From CAYZXT01 sp964482515 (GTDB lineage Bacteria > Elusimicrobiota > Elusimicrobia > FEN-1173): DNA of 64,000 nucleotides. Location of the stretch: contig CAYZXT010000005.1 in the NCBI GenBank assembly GCA_964482515.1, forward strand, positions 59,432-123,431, in the 5' to 3' direction. The notes beneath the pieces are model-generated. The model ran no database searches and was not told the DNA's origin. It saw only the letters and a list, made by a program, of their open reading frames with translations. Of the stretch, positions 54,701-63,505 are shown piece by piece. The position numbers and the translations under genes were made by a program. Within the stretch, counting starts at the first letter, position 1. Each line of letters starts with the position of its first letter.

Positions 54701-57700
54701 ACCCAACAATATTTAGAGTTATATGAATCGCTTCAATGGGAAGGGGCTCAGGGAGCCGAAAACCAGCGGAGGGAGAACGCGGCCCTCGATTCGATTTTAT
54801 CCAGCCTCTCAACATTGAATGAAAGCTGGGACGGTCGGCGCCAGGAAGCGCGGCTGACGGCGGAATTGCTGGGGAACACCGCTCTTAGGCGGAGCGCCAT
54901 TAACCGATTGGCCCCAGTCGTTGCCAAGAAACCCGGGGAAAATGATCTGACCGGCCTGACAGCGTATCGCCGGAGCGCCAGGGTCCTCTCCCGCCTGATA
55001 TTGGAGGAGATCATGCAGGCGGACCTGACAAGCGTTTCCGGCCTCTTCGATGAGTATCGTGAGCGAATTTCCCGGGACACGGGACGGGACTGGAGCGGAT
55101 TTTTCCTTCAATTGAGTAGAGAAAAAAGCCGGCAGGAATTGGAAGAGGGTATTCTGGAGGCCGTGATCGAAAGCCTGGACCCGGCGATCGCGGATGCCGT
55201 TGAACGGACCATGGCGCGGATGAAAACCCTCGCGACCGATTGGTCCGGCGGGGCCGATTTTATGCTCGATATTCGCGGCCAGGAAGAGGAAGGCTCGCGC
55301 CGGCGGGCCGCCCGGAAAATGCGCGAAGAGATCGGCTCGCTCCTGACCAACAGGTTGTCGGCTTTCCAAGAAGCGGTCTTGAACCGTGAAGCGATATCCG
55401 GCCCAACGGCCTATTCCCCGCGGGATTCACTCGGCGTTCCCGGGAAAACCATTTTGCATTTGAATGAGGGTGATCACTTCGTCGAAATCGGCTCCGGCCT
55501 CGGGGAGCGATCGATCGCCGCTGGGCGGGTCGCCGCTTCCGTTTCCGGCTACGACCCCGTCCGCGTCAACAATATTTTGGCGGAGGACCGCCTGCTGGCG
55601 GGAGATGGACGGGCCGACATAACGTCCTTCGGCGATCAAATGCCCGGAATGGAAAAATCTACCGATAAGATTTTGTGTTTGGACGTGATGGATCTTTCCA
55701 CCGAAGACGGCATGCGCGAGAGCGAATACACGGCCTCGCAGATTATCAACTTGATCAAGGACGGCGGCTTAGCGCATATCAAGTTGAAAGCAGGAGACAA
55801 CCCGGCCCTCTTGGATCTCCTTACCCGCACGGCCGCAAAACAGAAACGTCACGTACGCTGGATGGAAAGCACGGACATAGGCGGCGTGGTCGTTGAAGTG
55901 AACGCGGCCGTTTACCAATACGTTTACCTGACGATGGGGTCGGAGACGGTCGAGGCCGTCGTGGCGCTGCGGCCGCGGGCCGACGGAATGCCCGCGGGAA
56001 GCCAAATGTTGAATTGGGTTTCAGAAGGTCTCGTCCAAGAAATATATTTGAAAAACGGAACCTATCAAGCGGCGGTCCAGGAAGAATACGAGACCGTCCA
56101 GGTCACCGTGTCGAACGCGGTCGTCGAGCAAGTCGATAACGAGCTGCGGCAGAAACAGTGGCAGGAACAACAACTGGCCGTTTTGCAGGAAGAAGAACTT
56201 GTTTACGTAAGCGTCAATTGGGGCAACTCCATCGCCTATTATCTCCCGGCCTTGATCGATTTCGTTTTGCGCGCCGTCACGCTCGGCCGCTGGGACAATA
56301 AATTGACCGGCTGGTTCCAGGCGCATCCCCGCGCCAGGGCCATCCTCGGTGTTGCAGGGCTCTTCGTCGAAATCCCCCTCCTGACCGTTTTTGCTCTCAC
56401 CGCGCCCCTCGCCGGATTCCTGGTGGGCCTCATGCTCTTCGCCGTGGCCCACGGTTTACTGCGCACTTGGGAATCCTATTACACCCGCGACGGACCGAAG
56501 TTTGAAAAATATCTCAACCTATTCGAACGCCTCGCCCATTTCGCCGTCGACTTTTATACCGCCTCATTTAAATCCCTGTTCGGTTTTGTTCCCTACGGGA
56601 TACTCTCCGCCGCGGCCGCGGTCAATCTGCCCGTTGTCGCAATCGCCCTCGTCACGGCAGGCGCCATCGCCGGACATCTTTGGTTCGATCGGGATTTGTT
56701 CAAACCGATTTATCGACCTTCGGTTCAACCGATCCACTCGGACGAAATGAATGCATTGATTCGAGAGGTGTTGGATTTTAACGCATCCAGCGCCGCGGTT
56801 TCAGATAGAGAAATATATTTGGAGAAACTGGAGATGTTACTGACTCAAGAGGAGGCTCAAGGGCTGGAGTTTGCGGAATGGCTGGATGTTTCTCTCTCCT
56901 TCACGCGGAATTTTCAATACTTGGCGGCCGATCGAACTTCCCCCACAAAGTACAACCGCCTCGCCGACATCCTCAAAAACCTGGGACGTAAAACAGCGGA
57001 ATTAATGGCCGCGCAGCAGAATGTGGAAGTGAAGCGCCAATGGGTGCGTATATCTTTGACCGCGCAGATCAAAATAAATGCAGAACACAACGCCGAGCAA
57101 TTCGGCTTAATTTCCGATTACCTAACGCCGACCCTTCGAGCGGGGATTTGGAATGGACATATCATGGACAAAGAGTTCTTGGAGCAACTGGCCCGTGAGT
57201 TCGGAGCGCATCCGGGCGCGAACGACCTGGCCTTGCCTTCCAGCGAACGGCCGTCGGTCGCCGCAAGAACCGATCCCGGAGAGATCCTCCAGAATAATCA
57301 AATCATCGACGAACTGAAAAGAAACAACCCGGGGATTTATCACGCCGTATTTTCCGAGGACAATCTGGCGGCGCTGCTTCGATACGCGTCTTTCCTCCGG
57401 TATTTCATCGGCGGGTCCGATTTTTCAAACGATCTCTCAGCCCCCCTCGACTTCGCGATCAAGAACGGCGTATACTTCCGCGTCGGAGAGAACCTCTACA
57501 TTTGCCCGGTGACGGAGTCCTTCAGGCGGTTCGTGCTGTTTGAAATGGAGGACGGGAAAAAGGGAGCGTCCGTCAGAAAAGCCGTGGAACTAAAAGCCCC
57601 CGGGTTCTATGAGGAGAAAAGAGAATTATATCCGGAATCCTTTACTGTCGCCGCCAGACTCCATGAGCAAAACCCCGACATCGTGGAGCCGCCGATCGCA

Positions 57701-60700
57701 TTTTTGGAAATCAGCCATCCTATTTGGATGTATGAAAAGGAGATGGGGGCCTCAAACGACAATCCCGCCCGAATCTTTGTCACCGATTACTCTTTTGACG
57801 CGAAACGGGCGGGAACATACATCGATGCGTTGAAGGTGAACAACATGCTCGATCAGAACAGTGTCTATGATTTAGTCGACAGAACGGCTGATGCTCTGGC
57901 CAGGACCCACGCCGCAGGCTTGTGGGCCGGGACGGACGGAGGATTGGAGAACCTCCGGATTTATTTCGATTCGAGAGGAAAATCCCGCGTCCACTTGGCG
58001 GGAGACGTTGAAGGTTATGAAACGATTAGCGATGCAACCGACAGGGATTTCGACATCGACAGTTTACTTTCCGATTTTAGAAGCAAGATCCCAGGATGGA
58101 ATAAGGCCATGGATGCCAGGTTTATCCAGCGATATAACGAATCCTACTCCCGATCAGGGTCAGTCACCCCGCGTGCGTTCACAGTTGCCCCTGAGCATAA
58201 AACCTCCCTCTACGATAAACTGGATCCCGCGGACGCGGAGGTCCTTGACCGTATCCTCGCCGGCACATGGACGGATTCCTGGGACGAATGGGTTTATATC
58301 GATCCCAACGAAATGAACAATGACGGAGACGGGCGGACCGTTTATCAGAAATTGAGAGTTCCCGTCATGTCGGATAACGGAAGGTGGATTACGCACCTCC
58401 GTTCGAAAGGTGTCCGTTGGGAAATGGACGCCTCCGGCGCCGTCCCCATCCACAAGGGGTCAGGGCGCGTGGACGATCAATACGCTATTGATGACGACGG
58501 TTCGATCCGTAGGCAAGGGACGCTGGAAGATGATGAAGGCGAGGCACAGGGTGGTCTGCGACTAACTCAAGCGGATCGCGAATACCGCGCCATGAAATTA
58601 TTGAGTGATGACGCTCTTTGCGATGAGCCGGTGCTTTTGGCCATTTATGCCCAAAAGCATGACGGCGAGCCGTTGGCCGCCGTTGTCGCCGGGATGGAGA
58701 CGGAAGATTGGAGGCCTGTTCAAACGCCGGATTATATTAGACTCCACCAGAGGTCTCCGGAAAATCATTTTAAAGATCTGGATCATGCTCAGAGCATGGA
58801 AGTCATCCGACAATCCGCGAAAATGCTTCGAGCTATGCACGACAAGGGTATTTATCACCGATATCTGCATCCCAGCAACCTGGGATTCCTTGTCGGGAGT
58901 TCAAATGATCTGCCCGTTATTTTTCGAGATTTCACCCATATGATTTTGCCGGATGAATCCCGCCGTTTTACTGAAGAAAAGAAGGCCACGCTGAGACTGT
59001 GGGATATCGGATATTTCCTGAGGATCTCAGATAACCGCATGCGCATGGATGACCCTGAAATGATCCTTGAGTTCATGAAAGCGTATTTTAAGTGGGATGA
59101 AATCCCGGGAATACTGACCACCGAGACTGCTCTGGGATTCAGCTTTGACTTCACATATTACCTCCGACCGAAGCAAGGGGCCTTGCACCCGCTGAATTAC
59201 AAGGTCAAGTATGACGACGAGCAGACAGCAGTCCCTTTCCTATGGAATGCGCTCAAATCGCATGAGTCCGTATCCAGTGGTAACGCCGCCCCCAACTCCA
59301 TCGCCTATTATCTCCCGGCCTTGATCGATTTCGTTTTGCGCGCGGCCACGCTCGGCCGCTGGGACAATAAATTCACGGGCTGGTTCCAGGCGCACCCGCG
59401 CGCCAGGGCCTTCCTCGGTGTTGCAGGGCTCTTCGTCGAAATCCCCCTCCTGACCGTCTTTGCTCTCACCGCGCCCCTCGCCGGATTCCTGATGGGCCTC
59501 ATGCTCTTCGCCGTGGCCCACGGTTTACTGCGCACTTGGGAATCCTATTACACCCGCGACGGACCGAAGTTTGAAAAATATCTCAACCTATTCGAACGCC
59601 TCGCCCATTTCGCCGTCGACTTTTATACCGCCTCATTTAAATCCCTGTTCGGTTTTGTTCCCTACGGGATACTCTCCGCCGCGGCCGCGGTCAATCTGCC
59701 CGTTGTCGCAATCGCCCTCGTCACGGCAGGCGCCATCGCCGGACATCTTTGGTTCGATCGGGATTTGTTCCAAAAACGGCTCCCGCCGTTGCCTCCCCAG
59801 GGAGCGGAGGTCATGGGGGACGAACAGCAGGATCGACCGGCCCCAGCGGAGATGATCACTCTGGATTATCATGGCAACCCGAAAGTTTCGGAAGCGAAAC
59901 TTCACCTCCGAGCCCATCCCCAAGCCCTTTCGGGCCTTAACGAAAAAGATCGGGACCTCCTCTTTAAATTCTTAACCGCCGACCGTCCCACGCAGGAGCG
60001 CCTGGCGGATACGCACAGCGGGGACATTGTGATCAGAAGAGACAAGAGGGACGAAAACGGGCGAACGGTCTATTTCAAGCTTTCAACACCGCTCGTGGTC
60101 GGCGGGCGCACTCTGACTTGGCTGCGGATAAAAGGAGCGCGCCCTTTCTTTGATTCCAACGGGGATCTCCAGACACACTACGGAAACGGAAGGGTCGACA
60201 CGCCCTTGATCGTTGACGAGGAAGGCTACACCGTGGCCGGCCAAGCCGTCGACCGGCCGCAGGGGGCCATGACGACCAGCGAATCGGAACGCGAATTCGC
60301 CATGATGCAGCGCAGTCTCAATAAACCATGGCGGGCCGATTACCCCGTGGCGATCGGGACCATTGATGAAATCCGGTTCGCCGGCGAGCCTCTGTCCTTC
60401 ATTGTCGCCGGCATGGAGGAAATGGACATGCGATGCGGCGGGCAAGACGGGTTGACGCCTTTATTTTCCTCGCCCGGCCGATCCGATTGGGAATATTGGA
60501 AGGATTGGAGCGCCAACCGATCGGATTTCGCGAAGCGAGTCGGAGAAACCCTTCGGGCCTATCATGACCACGGCCTATTCCATCGCTACCCCCATTTGGG
60601 AAACATCGGCGTCACCAAAAGCGCCGGGGAATTTTTCCCGGTCCTCAGAGACCTGGGGACATCGATCCTTCGCGAAGAGATATCCGGGCCCTACGGACGG

Positions 60701-63505
60701 CGGCGCGAGGCCGTTCTCCGCTTGCTCGATGTGTTGCGGTTGATTCATGACTTGGGGACTTACGACCTGAGGACGGCCTTCCTTAAGGGCTACTTTGGAG
60801 ATGACGAAATACTGAGCGCATTGAATTGGTTTGATTCCATGTGGTTGATCGAAATCTTGATGGGGGGCGCTCTTGACTCAAGAAAGAGCGCGGTCTGGGA
60901 AATATCGTTCCTAAAGAATTTGTACAAAGCCATTTTTTCCACCGCGGCACCCGATGTCCCCAAAGAGCCGGAAGCGTCCGAGCATGGTGCAATGGGCGCG
61001 AAACCCATCCAGCATTCCTTTTTGGCCCGCGTTCGGGAATGGATACAGAAAAAATTTATCCACGAAAGGAAGAAGTCTTCATTGAGGGATGTGATAATGA
61101 CGTTACGTGCAAATCAGCCCGTGCGAACTCTTTATTATCCAGGAATGGGCGAAGATATTTCCCGGCTCTATCAGATGATAAGGGCGGATGTCGATCAAAC
61201 GATCGTGGGAGTCGACCCAATCTATTCGCCTGCTTCAAAATTTTCAAGCCTTCCCATCCCAAGCGATACGACCCTGACGAACCTGGCAGCACACATCGAA
61301 CAAATCCCTTCAGCCAAGATCCAAGAAAAATCTTACCGGGAAGTAAATATCGAGGGAATAAGGACTCTCCGATTTCAGGTGGTTTTTGAATATGAGGGCA
61401 AGACCAAAATGCTGGTTTATTACAGGGGCGACGCCGCCATTTTAAGCGCGGACAAGCTGGAGGAAACGCGTAATGGTTACGACGTTTACTTCACGCGGTA
61501 TCCGGGGAATTTTTCTGCCCATGTCAATCCGGCCCTTAACGTCAACGGAAACGCCCTTAATGAAGGAGGACTAATCTTCATAAATTATTTTAGTGGGGTT
61601 ATCGGAATGCGGGAAACCGATTTACAAACCGGCCTATTGGAACAACATAACTTTATACCGCTGAAAAGAATCACGATCGACACGGATTACCTGATTTGGC
61701 AAAAAAGCGCGGATGATAAGAAACCTCGAAACCCTCCCAACTCCCTCTCCTTCTACCTACCCGTCCTGATCGATCTTGTCCTGCGCGCCGTCACGCTCGG
61801 CCGTTGGGACAATAAATTCACGGGCTGGTTCCAAGCGCATCCCCGCGCCAGGGCCGCTCTCGCCCTCGCGGGGCTCGGGCTGGAAATCCCGCTTTTGCTT
61901 GCATGCGCTCTCGCGCCGGGGGCCGTCCTGCTGAAGATCGCGCTGTTCGTTTCGTTCGCAGCCCTCCACACCGCATTACGTTATGCCGAGAACGCCCCCG
62001 CCCGCGCCGGGCCGGAGGAAGCACTGTCTCTGACGCAAAAATTCATCTCCGCCCTCCGCCAAGTCGCCCGCGATACACATTCTCACCTCTTAGGGTTCTC
62101 GCCTTACTTGATTTTGTCCTCGCTCGGCTCCGCCCATCTGCTCGGCTTTATCCCCCTGCTCTTTGTTGCCGCGGCCGTGGCCATTTCCCATTTCAATTTT
62201 GATATCAAAACTCTGTGGCCGCAATTTGATTATGGAACCTTGATCGCACAAACGGCGGGTATGGCGTTCCATGCCGTTTTATCCACCGTTCTGTCGGCTT
62301 CCCCGCCGCTTGCGGGCATTCCAGTCGGCATCGCCATTACGCATCGCCCGGATGTTTCCTATATCGATCGCCTCACCCGGCGCGCGCGGCAAACCATGAG
62401 GGTAAGCCATGACCCCGCCCTTGTGGCGAACTTCCGCCACGCGCGGCGGATTCTACAAGTATCACCGGCTATGGGCGAGTGGGTGAACCGTTATGGGGAA
62501 GATCGAGTGTATTTGTATCGGGAATCGCTTTGGGCCTACGCGTACTTGATTTGGCTGGGGGAGGGGATGCTGGATGACTTTCAAAAGGTCTACAACCGTT
62601 TGGTGGAAGACACTTTGACGCATGAATGGGTTGAGAGGAGCTTGCGCGCTATACAAAATCAAAATCAGAATTTATGGAATTACATTAAACAGCAACGTCT
62701 GTTCTCAAAGGAGGTGCGAGCGAATTACCAGTTGTCGATGAACGCGGCGCATCACGTGGTGGCACAGCATTTCGATGATTTGGGCCGGGAGGGAACGCTT
62801 CATCAAGATTTGACGGACCGCGAGCACCGCTTGGTTAGCCGGCTCCTCCGCATGATGGTTCTGCCTGAGGGATGGGACCAACATGCGCGGATGTCTCATG
62901 GTTTCCAAGAATCTCTAATAATATTTGTTGATAATCCTAATATGAAAACGATTCACGATGACGATAAATCAAAAAAAAGAAAGGTGGCGGACGATCCCTC
63001 AGGGACGACGGAAGAGCCGGATGCCTATGAGGCTGTCTCCGCCACCGCAGAAGAGGGGCGAGCGGCGCCGGACGGGGAGGATGAGGTTGTCGCGCCGTTT
63101 CTCGTGGACTCTGACAGCAGCGCCTCTCTTTATGCCATGCTCCCGTGGTACGCGCGTTTGTTTTGGGACTTAATCACGGGCGATTCGATCAGGAATTGGT
63201 GGCAATTCGCTTTAGCGGACATTTTCATGGTTTATTTTTTTGTGCTTCGACATCTGAGAACATCGATGCCCGATGATCCTGAAATGTGGTTCGAAGATCT
63301 GGAATATTTACGGCTCACGCTTACTTCCGCACCGGAAAATATACCGCTGCTACCCGAGGCGTTGCGTCTGGCGGCCCTGGCTTTGGACGCGCCCGAAGAG
63401 GGGCTCGAGGCGCGCAGGTTTTTTATGAGCTGCCCCCTAACGTCAAAGATCATCTTGTGGCTGAATATTGGAGCATGCAGCGCTCAGATGACAAAACGCC
63501 TATAA
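51785..63505 (+). CDS. Giant exported multi-domain protein (3906 codons, probably frame-shifted near its end)
   Basis: Signal peptide ending GHAAE. About 100-560: TIKI/TraB-like domain (HIQDAH 139-144, Glu175 of GVEG, GGFH with His537). About 700-960: zincin-like segment, HEIGH at 885-889 with EDEE downstream. About 1190-1390: Rossmann methyltransferase-like (FVEIGSGLGE near 1234). Three hydrophobic modules start at 1481, 2504 and 3319. Between and after them lie kinase-like modules (about 1790-2100, 2146-2450 and 2715-3040), where the HRD position reads HRY in the second and third (2358-2360 and 2933 on). A second Rossmann-like segment begins near 3113 (YYPGMGED). The frame ends after a 6-T run at 63419, while the -1 frame stays open to the window end. 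Domain names are by eye; function unknown. Confidence 0.85.
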   Translation: MRLFRRFTATGMAAIYLWTNVVAGHAAEANFWAERRQATAQTHQRSPQTQLASASMSPARMDQEQVLAQLPQISHVTLAGNGAPPSATAKRLPNSLKKALSRSSSQKEISFWVAKSLSPYGSVREIRHAASADAPFIIHIQDAHGLEDAQRNMASIIETVNRGLEGVHPLVVGVEGAAGGFDFAPYRNFPDPDITRDIASYFLKQGFIGAPEFVGLSATNPPALWGVEDVSLYEGNIRALKDSIPAKEAAENMMRGLKSRTGRLKAKIYSEELQLFDRHFSGYKNRTEGLGGYVRYLMGVRPAETKKPNLSLLVRALSLEDKLDFRQVEMERLRLVEALVKKLSQDQTALLVQESLRHRAAQTSYADYYQFLKNLCKRNGIDLTAYGPLNDYVDYVLLAETIDRNKLLDELLGLERSAQDDLARTPEQKRLVAANRNILLLEKLFSHTMTMADWVEYDGDKERALGVDQELDALAAAAGLPPEPQTGRNPLTSDFIRPFEDFCRSATLRNAAMTNNLLKRIDQTGSRCAVLVAGGFHSDGLTEIFRRKDISYMVVTPKIAEVPKDNNYLDVFARDPLPLEKMLEGEKIYLVYPLGFADKVIQTYETYSRQLKDMFLAFQTRRQQLKVRGEVGEDMAERKAVADLMTPSIPARIGKWFAKIFPRLRETAGWKERFLFFSPAWWSAHARLLWKGKFQIALGITVVANKLSRTYNRRFPDRTPLPTWDLSDANKSTETLVRSFLDNYFSTDLEAASKFGLDVKDLFRRKLIAFINTNYPGTSLDFKHNWQEVYDELFSDRDRAEEALLRISAILTKYLALTEEVNRRVNRLPIKIHPHFMGVTLLHEGAFNPMRNYGWQNPETMTLGLNLEVLLDPTNDEHSIGDVAHEIGHGLTPLLSGPKVGLPEDEEVRANWIAAQISTPEEILAFIETKIATHIRFESQLSPDTAAQLAAFALFLNLPAIPALAPWMQSPLTQQYLELYESLQWEGAQGAENQRRENAALDSILSSLSTLNESWDGRRQEARLTAELLGNTALRRSAINRLAPVVAKKPGENDLTGLTAYRRSARVLSRLILEEIMQADLTSVSGLFDEYRERISRDTGRDWSGFFLQLSREKSRQELEEGILEAVIESLDPAIADAVERTMARMKTLATDWSGGADFMLDIRGQEEEGSRRRAARKMREEIGSLLTNRLSAFQEAVLNREAISGPTAYSPRDSLGVPGKTILHLNEGDHFVEIGSGLGERSIAAGRVAASVSGYDPVRVNNILAEDRLLAGDGRADITSFGDQMPGMEKSTDKILCLDVMDLSTEDGMRESEYTASQIINLIKDGGLAHIKLKAGDNPALLDLLTRTAAKQKRHVRWMESTDIGGVVVEVNAAVYQYVYLTMGSETVEAVVALRPRADGMPAGSQMLNWVSEGLVQEIYLKNGTYQAAVQEEYETVQVTVSNAVVEQVDNELRQKQWQEQQLAVLQEEELVYVSVNWGNSIAYYLPALIDFVLRAVTLGRWDNKLTGWFQAHPRARAILGVAGLFVEIPLLTVFALTAPLAGFLVGLMLFAVAHGLLRTWESYYTRDGPKFEKYLNLFERLAHFAVDFYTASFKSLFGFVPYGILSAAAAVNLPVVAIALVTAGAIAGHLWFDRDLFKPIYRPSVQPIHSDEMNALIREVLDFNASSAAVSDREIYLEKLEMLLTQEEAQGLEFAEWLDVSLSFTRNFQYLAADRTSPTKYNRLADILKNLGRKTAELMAAQQNVEVKRQWVRISLTAQIKINAEHNAEQFGLISDYLTPTLRAGIWNGHIMDKEFLEQLAREFGAHPGANDLALPSSERPSVAARTDPGEILQNNQIIDELKRNNPGIYHAVFSEDNLAALLRYASFLRYFIGGSDFSNDLSAPLDFAIKNGVYFRVGENLYICPVTESFRRFVLFEMEDGKKGASVRKAVELKAPGFYEEKRELYPESFTVAARLHEQNPDIVEPPIAFLEISHPIWMYEKEMGASNDNPARIFVTDYSFDAKRAGTYIDALKVNNMLDQNSVYDLVDRTADALARTHAAGLWAGTDGGLENLRIYFDSRGKSRVHLAGDVEGYETISDATDRDFDIDSLLSDFRSKIPGWNKAMDARFIQRYNESYSRSGSVTPRAFTVAPEHKTSLYDKLDPADAEVLDRILAGTWTDSWDEWVYIDPNEMNNDGDGRTVYQKLRVPVMSDNGRWITHLRSKGVRWEMDASGAVPIHKGSGRVDDQYAIDDDGSIRRQGTLEDDEGEAQGGLRLTQADREYRAMKLLSDDALCDEPVLLAIYAQKHDGEPLAAVVAGMETEDWRPVQTPDYIRLHQRSPENHFKDLDHAQSMEVIRQSAKMLRAMHDKGIYHRYLHPSNLGFLVGSSNDLPVIFRDFTHMILPDESRRFTEEKKATLRLWDIGYFLRISDNRMRMDDPEMILEFMKAYFKWDEIPGILTTETALGFSFDFTYYLRPKQGALHPLNYKVKYDDEQTAVPFLWNALKSHESVSSGNAAPNSIAYYLPALIDFVLRAATLGRWDNKFTGWFQAHPRARAFLGVAGLFVEIPLLTVFALTAPLAGFLMGLMLFAVAHGLLRTWESYYTRDGPKFEKYLNLFERLAHFAVDFYTASFKSLFGFVPYGILSAAAAVNLPVVAIALVTAGAIAGHLWFDRDLFQKRLPPLPPQGAEVMGDEQQDRPAPAEMITLDYHGNPKVSEAKLHLRAHPQALSGLNEKDRDLLFKFLTADRPTQERLADTHSGDIVIRRDKRDENGRTVYFKLSTPLVVGGRTLTWLRIKGARPFFDSNGDLQTHYGNGRVDTPLIVDEEGYTVAGQAVDRPQGAMTTSESEREFAMMQRSLNKPWRADYPVAIGTIDEIRFAGEPLSFIVAGMEEMDMRCGGQDGLTPLFSSPGRSDWEYWKDWSANRSDFAKRVGETLRAYHDHGLFHRYPHLGNIGVTKSAGEFFPVLRDLGTSILREEISGPYGRRREAVLRLLDVLRLIHDLGTYDLRTAFLKGYFGDDEILSALNWFDSMWLIEILMGGALDSRKSAVWEISFLKNLYKAIFSTAAPDVPKEPEASEHGAMGAKPIQHSFLARVREWIQKKFIHERKKSSLRDVIMTLRANQPVRTLYYPGMGEDISRLYQMIRADVDQTIVGVDPIYSPASKFSSLPIPSDTTLTNLAAHIEQIPSAKIQEKSYREVNIEGIRTLRFQVVFEYEGKTKMLVYYRGDAAILSADKLEETRNGYDVYFTRYPGNFSAHVNPALNVNGNALNEGGLIFINYFSGVIGMRETDLQTGLLEQHNFIPLKRITIDTDYLIWQKSADDKKPRNPPNSLSFYLPVLIDLVLRAVTLGRWDNKFTGWFQAHPRARAALALAGLGLEIPLLLACALAPGAVLLKIALFVSFAALHTALRYAENAPARAGPEEALSLTQKFISALRQVARDTHSHLLGFSPYLILSSLGSAHLLGFIPLLFVAAAVAISHFNFDIKTLWPQFDYGTLIAQTAGMAFHAVLSTVLSASPPLAGIPVGIAITHRPDVSYIDRLTRRARQTMRVSHDPALVANFRHARRILQVSPAMGEWVNRYGEDRVYLYRESLWAYAYLIWLGEGMLDDFQKVYNRLVEDTLTHEWVERSLRAIQNQNQNLWNYIKQQRLFSKEVRANYQLSMNAAHHVVAQHFDDLGREGTLHQDLTDREHRLVSRLLRMMVLPEGWDQHARMSHGFQESLIIFVDNPNMKTIHDDDKSKKRKVADDPSGTTEEPDAYEAVSATAEEGRAAPDGEDEVVAPFLVDSDSSASLYAMLPWYARLFWDLITGDSIRNWWQFALADIFMVYFFVLRHLRTSMPDDPEMWFEDLEYLRLTLTSAPENIPLLPEALRLAALALDAPEEGLEARRFFMSCPLTSKIILWLNIGACSAQMTKRL
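56225..56701 (+). repeat. Giant-protein membrane module, copy 1
   Basis: 477 bp, in frame, encoding NSIAYYLPALIDF onward, then two long hydrophobic stretches (VEIPLLTVFALTAPLAGFL; VNLPVVAIALVTAGAIAG) likely to cross the membrane. I count about nine differences from copy 2, all in its first 210 bp; the remaining 270 bp look identical. Confidence 0.9.
59294..59770 (+). repeat. Giant-protein membrane module, copy 2
   Basis: 477 bp, 3069 bp (1023 codons) after copy 1, in frame, about 98% identical by eye. The similarity starts sharply at the NSIAYY codons and stops sharply after DRDLF, while the flanking kinase-like modules differ far more. Confidence 0.9.
61739..62217 (+). repeat. Giant-protein membrane module, copy 3 (diverged)
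   Basis: Same module layout (YLPVLIDLVLRAVTLGRWDNKFTGWFQ in two parts) but diverged after the first 120 bp. A stretch at about 61784-61856 stays very close to copies 1 and 2, sharing some bases only with copy 1 and others only with copy 2. Confidence 0.8.
63419..63424 (+). other. Homopolymer (T6) at the apparent frame break of the giant gene
   Basis: Frame 0 reads AGG TTT TTT ATG and stops 27 codons later (63503-63505). Re-reading the last T gives YELPPNVKDHLVAEYW and a frame open for 192 codons to the window end. One missing T, in the organism or in the assembly, would explain it. Confidence 0.7.

Noticed and set aside
56225..59770. The 477-bp repeats as insertion sequences or transposon ends
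   Set aside because: They are in frame, encode a coherent membrane module, and have no inverted ends, target duplications or transposase.
63400..63440. A programmed -1 frameshift in the giant gene
   Set aside because: The codons AGG TTT TTT ATG do not form a standard X-XXY-YYZ heptamer, and no strong downstream hairpin or upstream SD-like element is obvious. An indel is simpler.
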